From: Megamerina dolium
Taxonomy: Eukaryota > Arthropoda > Insecta > Diptera > Megamerinidae
DNA length: 64,000 nucleotides
Direction of reading: 5' to 3'
Assembly: GCA_963854835.1 (NCBI GenBank)
Contig: OY978525.1
Span: forward strand, 101,511,388-101,575,387
The position numbers were made by a program, and so were the translations under genes. The notes beneath the pieces were generated by a model. The model was not told the origin of the DNA. It worked only from the letters and a program-made list of their open reading frames with translations, and searched no databases. Positions 1 through 14,199 of this stretch are shown piece by piece. How positions within the stretch are numbered: the stretch's first letter is position 1; each line of letters begins with the position of its first letter.

Positions 1-135
1 AGTTCTGCCGTTCGGAACCGGCTAAAATAAGTAGGTCCATTCTAATACTGTCCAAAATTTAAGACGCACAACAGTAATGGAAGAGAAGCTCGGCCAATGA
101 GCCCTTTGGGGCTTTAAGTGCCACATATTTATTTA
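1..135 (+). repeat. 3' end of a tRNA-derived SINE copy, cut by the window edge
   Basis: Bases 1-125 are close to the reverse complement of 56,697-56,820, where a longer copy with a tRNA-like head lies. Shared landmarks are the GTTCGGAACCGGC stretch, the GCTCGGCCAATGAGCCC stretch and the TTTAAGTGCCAC end, followed by an ATTTATTTATT tail. The tail side is intact here and the head lies outside the window. Naming it a SINE rests on the 56.7-kb copy. Confidence 0.7.
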
Positions 136-596
136 TTTTTTTTTTATAGTCGCATAAAAATATTATAATTTTCGGATTTCAGAGATGCTAAAATTGACGG
201 AATTTTTTTACGGAATCTCAAAAATAGATGAACTTTTGTGTCGATATCAAAAAGCCGCGCACTATTCCATACCTCACATGTATGTATGTGATACCGGAGT
301 TTTATTTTTTATTTATTATTATTATAATTTTTGTTTGGAAACGCCCATTAAGCTGATTTTATTTGAGCGAAAAACCTTTATTATTTATTGTAATTGCTTG
401 TGGCGCTATTTTGTGTACAAATTTCTATTATGATATTTTGAAATGAATACACATTAATTTACAATATGACTTGTTTATATACCACACATAACATTATCAA
501 CACATACATGCATTTTTAAAATCAATTCAATATGCAATACATAGTTGAATGTATATTAGAGTGGTCCTGAAATCAAATGAAAGTTTTTTTCATTGT
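136..596. other. AT-rich non-coding stretch
   Basis: I see no gene. An 82-codon reading frame at 185-433 starts immediately after SINE-like sequence and has low-complexity composition with no recognisable domain, so I do not call it. Confidence 0.5.
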
Positions 597-1060
597 CACC
601 CCTCCAATCGGTAATAGCACGCTTAAAAATAATCATATATAAATTTGTGTCCCGATTCCAGATGATTAAGTGTGGTCGCACAGAGGTAAAACTTCAGATC
701 GATTTTGGGTATTAGATGTGAAAAAAAATTAATTAAGATTTTTTAAATGTCCATGGAGGACATCTAATATTCAAAAACGATACTACTATATTCGATATAC
801 TATATCATTTATAAAAATTTTTGTCCCGATAGGAGATGGCTAAGGGGTGTCGCACATGGGTCAAAATTCAGGTCGATTTTGAGTATTAGATGAAAAAAAA
901 AATTAATTGAAATTTTTTGAATGTCCATAGAGGAATCTGACCCCCTGACTGAATCTGACTTTGACCCCCATGTGACCCCTTAATCATCTCCAATTGGGAT
1001 CAAAATTTATATGTGATCTCTTTGACCGTGGTATTAGCGATTGAAGGATTGAGTTCTAGG
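597..1060. repeat. Foldback-type repeat: two direct copies plus one inverted copy of a ~110-130 bp unit
   Basis: The unit at about 637-760 (landmarks GTCCCGAT, AGATGATTAAG, GGTCGCACA, TATTAGATG, AATGTCCAT) recurs in direct orientation at about 810-934. The segment 940-1050 is the reverse complement of the left arm: landmarks TTAATCATCTCCAATTGGGA and CCCATGTGACCCC are inverted forms of the same words. The outer arms (about 597-705 and 940-1050) could pair over about 100 bp at roughly 75% identity by eye. It has no coding capacity. It may be a foldback or MITE-like element; I do not recognise the family. Confidence 0.6.
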
Positions 1061-1069
1061 AGTGAGTTC

Positions 1070-4000
1070 TTCTTAAATTTAATTTCAAGCGCAGAATAAA
1101 TATAAATGTGTACATTTTGCTGTTGTGATTGTTAATTGTGCTATATATATTTATTTTAATATGCTTTTTTGCAAGACCAAAGTGTTCTTGATTTTACAAG
1201 GAGCTGCTGTTAGGGTTTCTTAAAATCCAAAAATATGCATAATTGGAAAAATCTAAAATTATTGTTACTAGGGAAATACAATTACTAGTATTATAAAGTA
1301 TAATATTAAATATGCTACATTGCATATTATCATATTAATAATTGAAGTTCTTATGTAAATCAAGGTTTTCTTCTTCATATTTATATTCAATTGTTACCAG
1401 ATGTAATTTTATTAAAACTAATATTACAAAATTATCTTCTTTATATTATTTTATTTTATATATAATATGTACAAAGCATTAATAGTAAGCGGCGGAAAAA
1501 TATGAAAAGTAACAAAGACAATAAGAGCAATTATCTATGCATACGACAGGCACTAAATAGGTATTTGTACTTATATGTGAGCCACATACATATGTGAGAT
1601 AGCATATAATTAATGATAATTTTGTGAAATAGTTTTTTTTTTGTGTCTTCAACATTTTTTTTTTTGTTTTTTTATTTTTCTTTTAGCTATCATATATATT
1701 TTGCTAGTATTATATCAACATAAAATAGTCAAATTGTGACATAAAAGCATCATCAGTGTGATGATCTTATATTATTGCATAGTAGCAACATAGCTGAGAA
1801 AAGGGAGAGTATGTGAACGCTCTCTTATAACAATTTGTATGGCTTTGGTGTATAAAAACTAAAACATTCATTGTTTTATGCAATTTTATGCATGCATTTC
1901 ATTGTTAGTACTATTATTATTATTATTATTATTGCTATTATTGCAATTATTTATTTGTTATACTCGTGTAGGTATGGAAGTTGATATCATTGTTATTATT
2001 GCAATTGTTTTTGATTTTTTTTTGCTACTACTACTGTTTTATCTATCAAAAAATTTGCATCTATGGCAATTAAAATCGAAATAGTAATGTGTGAAATTCA
2101 TTAATACAAGTTGGTACATTCATACCGTGCTACATAACCCAATGGCAGCATAAAAATAATATTTACATACTTTATAGGTATAAGAAAATAACAATAACTA
2201 TAGTGTAACAACACCAAAAGCAAGAATAATGGAATATAGGTACATACCCGTATATAGTCATATTCGTAATCAGTGCATCAGCGTCAGTAGCAGCTTAAAT
2301 TAATTTACCACTGACTGACTAACTTTGCATTATATAAAATATTTGCTTGTATTCTAGCAAGCAACTCGTTGACTCAGTGTGTGTTTTATGGCAACTTCTA
2401 TAAGTTTGATTATAATTTTACTGCTGCCATTGTTATTATTATGTTATTATTGAGGAATTATGCCGATCATCGGCCATTTAGAACTTTTTTTTTCGCCTCT
2501 ACAGTAGCTAAAATGCATGTAACAATGAATAGAATATGTTGCAAGACAGTCTTGCATAATAATAGCATGCAAAATAGCTCATATATTCTCATATGACTAT
2601 CTATGCAAATCATAATAATACATAGCACACGATATTGTCTTATGGCATTTCCCATTAACATCGGTATCCATATACTAATGTGCATGTGTGTATGTGCATA
2701 TAGCATATGCAAGCGAGTGTACCTGTGTCTATGATTTATTCTTATATCTACAGTGTAGGTAACCTTAAACCATTTGTTTATAATTTTTATTCACATTGTT
2801 TTTGTATTGTTATCTTTTTGCTTGCTTGAGAATACTAATACTAATATTGTAATATTATACTAGATGGCAGCCGTTGGTGGCGTTGACCGGCATATTATTG
2901 CTCATTCACATCAACGCTTACGATGTGTAATAATTATTTGTATGTACGTACTATAGTCTTTCGCACGAGTGCATTTTGGCGATCATAGTAGCTGATGTTG
3001 GTTTTTCTCAAGTTGATGTAGGTGAGTAAAATGGGGTTTTTAAGTTTTTATTACTTGTTGATGTTGTGCTCTTGTCTGTACAACTCTCCGTTTAATTTGA
3101 CTTGATGTTGATTCCTTTCTTTTCGTTTATTAGATTTTTAGACTGCCGGCTAAGTTTTGTAATGGTGATGGTGATGAAGGGTGTTCCAATATTATGCTAA
3201 GCAGTTAAAATTGCATTAAAAAGTAGGTAAAAATTTAAAGGAATGAGACAATTTTATTTTCTTTCTTAGATCAATTTTTCTCATTAATGATGTGAAACGA
3301 TTTCGAGCATATGACCACCACCACTTCAACAATTATATCAATCATGGCAAGTGAAGCCATACTACTTGTTATTGTTGTTTTCTAATACAATTTTAAGCAT
3401 TTTGGAAATAAAGATTATTGATGAGCATATTTCGTGGAGCTTCAATTTCTGAAGAAGAAGTACTCCCGCCCCAAATATCGTATCAAATAGTAAAATTTTT
3501 GGCATGTCTGGTGGCCCTTTAGTTTGTTCTGGATTACGGTCACTACATTATTAATATTATTATTATTATTACTCATTGTTCAAATCTCTGAGATAGGATA
3601 GATTTTTTCCTACTGAATAAAATTTTATAATAAAATATTGAATTGACTTGAGCTGCTCAATCATTCATGAGGTAGAGTCAAATGGTGGATAGGATAGGAT
3701 AGAACCCTAGGTACTCTTCATTTTGCAATTGTGCTAGAATAATCCATCCGTCTAATAGTTCTACGGACCAAAATGGGTACATTTGGATCAAATTCTTTTG
3801 ATTGTTAACTAATTGATGAATTCAATTACTCGTATTTAGCCATAATTGCTTCAACAGTAGTACTATTTTTACGTTTATGATTTCTGTGTATTTTGTTGGT
3901 TCGGTTTGAGTCCATAAAAAGTCTAATGTAAACTGAAATTGGTTAATAGCTTTGCGTATGGTTCTTATCTTGAATTAAAATTAATATTTTAATTACAGTA

Positions 4001-7000
4001 CTATATTAGCTGGTTTCGAATGGCAGAACCTTTGTGACGTCACTTTTTCTGAACTTTTGTCACAGAGGTAACTGAGAAGCGTTTTCATGGCAATTTACAT
4101 ATATAAATAAAAAGTAAAAATTGTATAAATTTGTAAAGTTGTTACACAATAATATACTTTTGCATCTACTCATATTGTGGTGTGTATTTAGAGTGAAAAA
4201 AAAAAAAATTAATTTGAAAATAACAAATAAAATATAATTTTTTAATTTTTCCACGCCTTCTTTGATTTATTTTATGTTCGTATTTAGTTATGAGTTTAAA
4301 GTTGAAATTATTTAAATCAATTTTTGTCTATATTTCCGTTCGCGTTCTGTAATATGGCATATTAACCAAACCTTTAATTTGTCAATTTTATTTTTTTATT
4401 TTTTTTTTTGGTTACACTGTAATTAATGTAATTCTTAGTTTAGTTCAATGTACAAGTAGTTAAATTGAAAATATTATTTGTTTATTTTTGTTGTTGTTTT
4501 TTGTTTTCTTTTGTTTTTATGTCTCAAGTGATATCGTATCGTAAGTATGTACTGGTTACAATGTACGATAATCAAATGGCAATTTGATTGCAATTTATTT
4601 TGACGCCACAACTATCTAAAGCATAAATAAATAATAGAAAAACAAAAAGACGTATATTTCAAATTTTCAACACATTACAGCTGCAATAGTAGAGAATATT
4701 GTAGTGAAGTAGTGGATTTTGATCCAGGAGGGTTAACTTATACTAAATATTAGTACATATTGCATATGAATGAATAATATTTCAATAAAATATTAAATGT
4801 TGTAGTACATTTTTTCATTATGAAAGGAAACATTATTGAAATGCCAGTAATTATAAGTGAAAGCTCTTAGATTCGAGTACATATTGCACAATATAAAAAA
4901 AGAGGTTTGTTTTGATAATTTCTGAAAAAAACCAGTAGCTATAATTTTGTATTAAAAATATTTGAAAATAATTAATTAAACTATTTTTGACAATTGTGAC
5001 AATGTTTTGCTTATAAACAAGTTTGCAATAGCATCGCTAATAATAACGATCAAGTGCACACAAATACCTTTAAAGGTCATGCAAGTATACAAAAAGTGCA
5101 TGTGTACGTATACGAGGTAGACAAAGTAACAGGAAAATCTAAAACAAATGCATGAATATGCATATTCTACCTGTAATCGCTGCATAGCTTGACAAAGCGC
5201 AATAAAACACATAGCACAATGTGATTGCTCGTTTGCCTTTTGGTTTTGGAAGCGTAAAGAATAATTTAATATTCACATATTCAGAAGAATACGACTATGT
5301 ACAAGAAGTAGAAGTAATTTGTAATGCAACACTTAAAAAAATGTATAAATATTTGTGCCAGCAAGTGACAAAGTGAGGGTATTCTCATCTTGTAGCGCGA
5401 CCAAGAAGACCTATTGTACATTCATGTATGCTCGTATGTCTATGCTTGCTATCTACTTATATACAAATCGTGATAAAATGACCTCTGCAAATGTTTTTGC
5501 CTTACACTCATATTAATATCATCATCATTATTAGCATTACCATCGTCATGCACAAATTATGGCTGTTGACTGATGAAGTTATTTCAACAAATTAGTAACA
5601 CTGTACACATTGAATCACATAAAAAAACAATGCTAATTGAACGACAAACAAATGCATCGAGGTTTCTTAGTGTATATTTTAGAAAACTGCAACCGAAGTA
5701 AAGTCTTTCAAGACAAAAGTGAGATTGAAACATGTCAGACAGTATTCGAAAATAAAATCACATGTTTGATTACATAAATAAAAAATTAGCTTAATTTAAA
5801 ATAGACTTATTTGACATATTTCCAATGAGAAAATCTGTCAAAAAGCTGATTCTAAAATTTCAGATAATTTTAACTTTGACTATAACTACGAGTCAATATA
5901 CTTTTATAATACATAAAATATAGTCTGAGAAAGCAGCGTTGATTTTATATTAATCAATCACAGGGTAGATTGTTTAACCTTTTAAAATTAATTGTTTGAA
6001 AAATCCCTACTTTAAATAATTCCCACCTGCGCACCTATAGCTAGTTTTATATATCGTAGATAAAATTAACATCAACGAAAAAAAAATATCCCTAAGTGTT
6101 TGGCACATTAATGCAGTGCAACATGCAACATTAAAATTGAGAGAAAAAAAAACTTAAAAATAAAAATAATGCTAACAGCTCCCACATGTTGTAATTTATC
6201 AACAAGTATCAGCAATATGTTGGTCGTCGCCATTTGAAAATTTTAGCAAAACATTGAAGGCGCACTGCTTTGTATCTGCAACAGCAGCAACAACAACAAC
6301 AATTGTTTAGAGTAGGTATAAGAGTAATGTGTGTTTAAGTGTATAGTACCTATATACATAAGTATAGGTATATATGTATAGGTGTGTGTATATACATTAG
6401 AATTAGTTGCACTTGTCGCCATTTAAACATTTTAAATCGTGATCGATATTTTTTTTATTTTTCGTATTGTATGAAATTATGTAAGTAAGTAGGTACATAT
6501 TTATGTTTATAGACAGATGTGTACATATGGATGATTGTTGGTGATTACATATAGAGCGAAGATGAAGATTTTTTTTCCACTTTTTTTTTTTTTTTAGCAA
6601 CAAGTTTTTGGTTTTTATTTTATTTTTTTTTGTGACCTTAATTTGACATAGTTTTAAGATTCAAGATTAGAAATCATATTGTAAAAAGTGAGAGAGAGAG
6701 AGAGAGAGATAGAGAGCATGTTGCTTTAAACATATATAATAGAAATCCAAATGGGTATGTAGTAGACAATGTTATAAGCGAAGCAAAATAAAAAATTTTC
6801 AAATTCAATTGCTTAAATGAAAACAAAAGCGAAAAATTATAATCATAAAATGGTCATAATGGTCATCAATCGATTTTTCATTGCAATCAGATTATCCTTA
6901 ATACGAATATTATGTATATTAAATGTGTGTGTGCGTCTAAATTTTTCGCATCACATTTTCACATTTATTATTTTTCTTTTCGAGTTCGTATTTGGTGCTC

Positions 7001-7760
7001 CAATTTTAATGCATCATATGCATGTATTGTATTGTAGTTATGTATATATGTAGTCAAATTTTAATTGACAGTTACCCCCATATGGTGTTCTCTTATTTGA
7101 TTCACATAAACTTATACTTATGTACATGTCTATATGTATTTAAAATTAGTTCAACTACTTTGTAGATGTCAACTTCAATTATATTTGTATACAAAAATGG
7201 TATACTATACATTGCTATGACATATAATTTTTTGGTGGATTTTTTGACGTAAAGCCGACAAAGCCAAATGCTTACAATGTTGCAAAAATTTTATAAATGA
7301 ATTGAATGTGATTATATTGTAGATGTTAATGTGTGATGTAATTTTGATTAAATTAATATATATATATTATATATATATATATATATTAAGTTATTATGAA
7401 TTAATTTCAATTGAGATACAAAATTGGAATTATTATTGGTTAATAGTGGATAGATATCATGAAAAAATAAATAATGTTTAATAGATTGTAGTACCATACT
7501 ATAATTGAACTACTTCTAATACCGCTAATTTCTAATGGCAGATCTGATATCACAATATAACTCTGTTGAGTTTTGTCAAAAAGCTCTTTAAACCATTTTT
7601 TTATGGCAACTTTTTATTGCTAATAGAAAACTGTTCAATTGTTTGCTCTAATTTGGACATTTTTAAAATCTATTTATCACTTATTATCACTTATTACTTT
7701 AGCCAAATTTTTTCTATACATCAACTCGTATGCTGTATAAAATGCATGTAAAATGACTAT
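1070..7760. other. Gene-poor AT-rich DNA with microsatellites
   Basis: No host gene is recognised. It contains an (ATT)n run near 1911-1932 that creates a false poly-Leu reading frame, an (AG)n tract near 6691-6713 and many TACATA-type words. A SINE-related fragment lies at 4007-4090 (listed separately). Reading frames of 60-80 codons here are leucine-, isoleucine- or phenylalanine-rich translations of AT sequence. Confidence 0.5.
4007..4090 (-). repeat. Fragment of the same SINE family
   Basis: About 80 bp (TTCGAATGGCAGAACC, then TGTGACGTCACTTTTTCTGA, TTGTCACAGAG, TTTTCATGGCAA) match 56,802-56,885 in order and orientation with several differences. It is therefore an internal fragment of the SINE on the minus strand. 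Head and tail are missing. Confidence 0.6.
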
Positions 7761-7832
7761 ATATCATATAATAAAAATATTGAGTTTTTCTAATAAGAAA
7801 AAACTTATTTTTTCTACATTCCCTTTATATGT
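7761..7832. repeat. Left copy of a ~65-bp direct repeat flanking the RTE-like fragment
   Basis: The sequence from ATATCATATAATAAAAATAT through AAAAAACTTATTTTTTCTAC resembles 9171-9238 in direct orientation at roughly 80% identity by eye. The two copies bracket the LINE fragment exactly, so they look like a long, aged target-site duplication. Confidence 0.55.
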
Positions 7833-9170
7833 TATCTTCTTCTTCTTCTTCTTCTTCTTATGTGGCCATTACAACCGAAAATCGATATAGGCCGAATCAA
7901 GCATGCTTCGTCAACCAACTCTTTGCTTCGCTTGTTAGTGTCAGCTAGAAATTCCAAGCGCTGACAAATTTTCCAGTACTTGATCTTTCCATTGGAGGTT
8001 AAGTCTTCCTCTTCTGCGTCGTCCACCAGCGGGTTCCGAATATAACACCTTCTTAGCCGAAGCGTGTTCTTCCATTCGCTGGAAATGAGCTAGCCAGCGC
8101 AGCCGCTGAATTTTAATGCGTTTTACTATGTGGGTGTCGGCATATAGCTCATATAGCTCATGGTTTTAACTTATTCGTTACTCGCCACCAACGCAAATAT
8201 GTCCAAAGATCTTGCATAGGACTTTTCTCTCGAAAACTCCGAGCATTCTCTCATCTGAGGTGGAAATTGTCCAACCGTCGGCGCTATAGGTAAGGACAGA
8301 CATGATGAGAGCCTTGTAGAGTGTTGTTTTCGTTGCTCGAGAGGGCCCGACTTTGCAATTGCTTACTTAGCGCAAAATAGCACCAGTTAGCAAAAGTAAT
8401 CTACGCAATATATCCAGGCTGATGTCGCTACTGGTATTAATACTGGTTCCAAGAGAGATAGAGCGCTTTACTACTTTAAAAGAGTAGTTATAAACAGTGA
8501 CGTACTGTCCAATATGCTTTGACTCTTTGTCGGCATGTCGTAGATAAGCAGCTCGAAATTATTTTCTCCATAATAAGATTGAAGAAGTCGTACGATAACG
8601 AATCACCTTCTCTGAAACTCCGTTCGGTATTAAACGGTGCGGAGACGTCCTTCCCAATTTGCACTGCACAACGGGAGTTACACAATGTCGCTTCAAACAT
8701 TGTTGTGAGAGCGGTTTTATAATAAACAAATATATGGTGTGTGTCGATTTGTTTTTCTTGGGTCCTCTCCAGGATTTGGCGTAGTATCGATTTGGCACAC
8801 TGAAGGCACACTGACAATGTCCAATAAGGTTGTTAAACGTAGGCTTCAATCTTTCACACAGTACGCTCAATACAACCTTGTATGCAATGCGAAGAAGACT
8901 TATTCCACGGTAGTTGGTGCAAATTGTGTGGTCCCCTTTCTTATGTACGGGACAGAGAACACTAATCGTGCTTTCATTCGACCATATTCTGCTTATGAGC
9001 TAGTGTATGCTGGTGAGCAGCTCATCACCTCCGGTCTTAAACAACTCAGCAGGGAGGCCATCAGCACTTGCAGCTTTGTTGTTTTTCAGTCTAGAAATGG
9101 TCTCTCTGATCTCGTCATGGTCGGGTGGTGGAACATCTACACCATCATCCGTGATTGGGAAGATTATATG
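7833..9170 (-). mobile_element. 5'-truncated RTE-like non-LTR retrotransposon (reverse transcriptase remnant)
   Basis: Read on the minus strand, the translation in changing frames gives a typical LINE reverse-transcriptase order. Near 9150 it has a DDGVDVPPPDHDEI start and a KNNKAASADGLPAELFK block. Then come NYRGISLLRIAYKV, SVLCERLKP, a KQIDTHHIFV segment and a REGDSLSYDFFNL segment. Near 8300-8000 lies a C-terminal part with FERKVLCKIFG, NHELYELY and IQRLRWLAHFQRM. Several frameshifts and stops interrupt it, so it is dead. It ends at 7834-7859 in a (TCT)n run, that is (AGA)n on the element's strand, as RTE-type elements often do. The endonuclease and 5' part are absent. It is assigned to the RTE group from remembered family motifs, not from a search. 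Confidence 0.8.
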
Positions 9171-9238
9171 TCATCATATAATAGAAATATTGAATATTTC
9201 TAACAAAAAAAAACTTGTGTTTTTTCTCGACTCTCTTT
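9171..9238. repeat. Right copy of the ~65-bp direct repeat
   Basis: Partner of 7761-7832 (TCATATAATAGAAATATTGA, then AAACTTGTGTTTTTTCTCGA). It begins where the LINE homology stops. Confidence 0.55.
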
Positions 9239-9359
9239 CTAACTGTTTAACATCATGAATTTGCAATAAATACTTCGCATCTCTACACAGTACCACAGCA
9301 GTGAAAGTTAAAATCGCATATATGTGTTATATGTATTATTGTATTATTGTATTATATAT

Positions 9360-10752
<1,393 letters not shown>

Positions 10753-11351
10753 TACAGGGTGATTTTTTAATAGCTTTCGGATTTGATTTAAAAAAAGAAC
10801 ACATACAATTTAGAGAAATATATGAAATCTTTAGTCGATAGAACGATCTATATAATTCAATGTTCAAAGATGATTTCATGTAAATTTTGACCGTGGCTGC
10901 GTCTCAAATGGTTCATACGCTGGGTCTAATTTTGGCATACTCTCTCCAACACATCGGCTGGTATCTCACGAATAAATCGATAATTTACGGTCATCAACAA
11001 TACTGGCGGATACAGTTGCGATATTTTCCTCTGTCCGTACTCTACGTATGCGTATTGGTGGTTTAATGTCCAATAATGTAAATTTGGTGTAAAATTTAGT
11101 CACAAGATTCCGAGGTCTTAGGCCTCAGGAGGTCGCCCAAAATGACCATAAAATGAATGAATGAATGAACCGATCATGAATTTTGATGATAAAATTCAAT
11201 AATCTGCAAGCGTTGTTCGTTTGTAAGTCGATGCATGGTTAAATTATAGACAAAACTGAATATGTTTGATAGTAACATGATACACGAAAAGAGCTGAGCT
11301 GCCAAAAACAGTGTTGCAAAAAAAAGGAAGTTGCTAAAAAATCACCCTGTA
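10753..11351 (-). mobile_element. Internally deleted rosa-like (DD41D Tc1/mariner) transposon
   Basis: A 599-bp element begins TACAGGGTGATTTTTTA and ends with its near inverted copy TAAAAAATCACCCTGTA. It is flanked by TA on both sides (10,751-10,752 and 11,352-11,353), the Tc1/mariner target duplication. On the minus strand the transposase N-terminus is visible from 11,236 (HRLTNEQRLQIIEF), then KFYTKFTLLDIKPP and an RTEENIA segment. It jumps to a C-terminal segment (IREIPADVLERVCQN, HLRRSHGQNLHEIIF) near 10,970-10,880. The catalytic middle is gone, so it can only be mobilised in trans. Family assignment is from remembered rosa-type transposase motifs. Confidence 0.8.
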
Positions 11352-11353
11352 TA

Positions 11354-13370
11354 AAAATATATTTGCAGTGTGTGTGATGTAAAGAGTTTTTGTTTGTGGA
11401 TTTGCTCTGCCTAATGTTCATATTTCATCGTTTTATTATATTTGTACGATTTTGTTAGAGTTATTCCCTCTGCAGGGATGAGAAATTAGTGGAAAATGGA
11501 CCGTGTGGTTAGCCATTTTAAAGTTGATGTAAAAACCATTCAATGTGAATAAATAAAACAATTTTCTATCATAAAATGAAATTTTAACAATTTATTATCT
11601 GTCAAAATTGAGTCGATAATGATTGCATGATTAGTAAAAAAATTTTTTGTGGAGACATTTATTGTAAAATTCGTCATGACTCTTCCGATAACCCAGTACT
11701 TAGTACAATATTTGCTATTAATAACAATATAATGTTACAATTGCTCTAACTAACTTTTTGTTATTGCTGTCACACAATCTATTGAAATTGTCACAATATA
11801 AATCAGCAAAATTCACCACAATTTATTGAGCATCAACGAAACATTTTAAGCAGCCAAAACAATAACAGTAGTAACGGTAGCAACAATAACAATAATCATA
11901 AAAATAGCTTGTTAACAATACGATATATATGTAATCATACAAATATACATAAAATATGATAACTCACATTTCAACTGTCATCGCGAGGAGATTCATATGA
12001 GCGTGTATGTATAAAATTTACGTTTTTAACGCCTTCTCAATGTGATTTACGCACTTTATATAATAAATACCGTTTCTAGTTTGACTCACTCACTCACTTG
12101 TTGTTGCTGTTTTTTTTAGTTTTTGGCTTTTGTTTTTGTTTTATTTGATTTATTTCTTAATTTTGGCTTAACATGTATTATTATTTGTATTGTGTTTCTT
12201 GTTGTTGTTGTTTACTTTTGTTTTACGCATAATTTTGTGGTACAATGACTTTTGCGTATTTCGAAAGAGAAGAGGGATGCAAGCCACAGTAAATATATAC
12301 AAACATACATTTGTTATAGTATATGGGTTAATGGGTTATTTTATCTTTTCATTTCTTCTTCTTCTTTAAGTGATGAGCTACCGACCGGTTAATGAGTGTG
12401 TAGTTATTTGAACCATGTTCGCATATGCGTACAGTGTCAAGTTCAAGATTATTCTGTTTTTTGTTTTTCAATTAAGTTGAATTGGATTTTTGCAATATTT
12501 TAAATAATTTTTAATACCAGTTTTAGTTTGTTGACTAATATGGTTACGCAATATTTTAAGGAAATTTGCAAAATCTGAAATTTTTTTAAATTCCAAAGAA
12601 TTATATTTATATGTTAGTGATATGAATAAATTGGTATATATTTTATAATTAATCTATTAAATTTTTTTTTGTTATAAAAATAAATATTGTAATTATGAAA
12701 GATTGTTTTCACTATCATTGCTACATTTACCTTGAAAAAACAACAATGCAATGCAATGGTATATGTCCAAACTTCTTTGGCATAATTAAGTAATTACGTC
12801 ATTTAATTATACGCTAATTAAAGTCTAAGTATATTGACTGCTAAAGGGTACAGCAACAATAACAAATCGAACCATAAATATTAAATGCTTTTTAATACAA
12901 GATAAATTATGAAATACAAAAACAATGATATTATTAATAGTACTATAGCATGCTTTACTTTAATTATATTGTATTAGAAGGAGAAGAATAAAAAGAAAAA
13001 AAAAACAAAAAAAAATAAAAAATTGAAATACAAGAAAAAAGCTCTAATTTAACTATTAAGTCATAATTATGAAATTATTTTTAGATACAAATTAGATATA
13101 AATTATAAAAATAAGCATACTTTACGTTAATAATGTTATATTGGCAAAAAAAAAAAATAATAAAAGACAAGAATAAATCTAAATTCACCATAAAAATGAG
13201 GGAAAGGAAATTTAATCAAAGAATTCAATCAAAATATAGCATAAGTTTGAATTGGCAATATGAGCTCTTGACTGGCAGGAACAGATTCACATATTATTAC
13301 CTAAGGGTTCTGTCAAAAATTGCCTGAGTGTTTCCTACAAAAGTCGAAGTAGTTGTAGAAAAGCTAGAAA
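11354..13370. other. AT-rich non-coding DNA
   Basis: I see no gene. Short CAA/CAG-type simple repeats lie near 11,860-11,900, TTG-type runs near 12,200, and A-rich tracts near 12,990-13,150. Confidence 0.5.
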
Positions 13371-13379
13371 ATATGGGCT

Positions 13380-14195
13380 TAGTGTCCATATTGGCATTCC
13401 TTACAATATCTACTGCCGATACTAGAAATAATAGAGGCAATATGGGAAAAGCCGATATCGTAATTTTGTGTATCGTGCTGTGAAATTATTTGAGGATACT
13501 GGTGGAGTACCATACCGTCAAAAATCCGGCCGTCCGCGCATTGTAAGAACTCCGAAAGCGATCAAAGCCATGAAGAAACGAATCGACCGAAAACCGCTCC
13601 GAAAACAGAAAATCTTGTCGCGGAAAATGGAAATTTCGCAAAAATCCATGTCCATGAAGATTTGAGACTCAGCGCGTACAAGCGACACTCTGGACACCTG
13701 CTCACGGCCGCATTGGCGGGAAATTGCAAGCAAAGATCGAAAGTTTTACGCAACCGGCACGCTCACACACAAATTCTGTTTACTGACGAGAAAATCTTCA
13801 CCGTGGAAGAATCGTTCAGTAAATAGAACAATCGTGTGTATGCTCGGTCATCCAGAGAAGCATCACAACTCATCCTGAGGATCCAAAGAGACCTCTGCTC
13901 CAGCTCACAAGGCAAAAACGACTCAACTGTGGCTAAAAAAACAACATTCCGGACTTCATATCAACGGATGATTAACCAGCTGGTAGTCCAGACCTCAACC
14001 CGTTGGATTACAAGTTGTGGTCTGTGTTAGAGGCCATGGCTTGCTCTACTCGACTTACAAATATTGAGTCGTTGAAGCGAGCAGTGCAGTGCAGTGGACA
14101 ATTTCTCCATGCATGAAGTGCGTCTCGTAATCGATGAGTGGCCAGATCGTGCTCAAGTCGTGCTGGAAGCCAAATGGAAGTCATTTTGAATAAGT
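13380..14195 (+). mobile_element. Decayed DD37D (maT-like) Tc1/mariner transposon
   Basis: The translation starts with a helix-turn-helix part (YRAVKLFEDTGG, then SGRPRIVRTPKAIKAMKKRI from 13,470). The first catalytic block is QILFTDEKIFTVEE near 13,785. Remnants follow: SAPAHKAKTTQ near 13,895, SPDLNPLDYKLW near 13,995, and a C-terminal WPDRAQVVLEAKWKSF ending near 14,190. Frameshifts and in-frame stops (for example near 13,663 and 13,826) make it inactive, and the residue at the second catalytic position is lost or shifted. I could not place its terminal repeats. Group assignment is from motif memory and spacing; a related DD3xD group is the alternative. Confidence 0.75.
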
Positions 14196-14199
14196 TGTT

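Noticed and set aside
1878..2084. Leu-rich frame resembling a signal or membrane segment
   Set aside because: The poly-Leu run is an (ATT)n microsatellite read in one frame.
7528..7610. Possible further SINE fragment (ATGGCAGATCTGATATCAC and onward)
   Set aside because: Word order loosely follows 56,805-56,890 but matches are too few to separate from chance in AT-rich DNA.
11660..11720. Similarity of GTCATGACTCTTCCGATAAC with 36,165-36,190
   Set aside because: Only about 20 bases align with mismatches; not enough to define a repeat.
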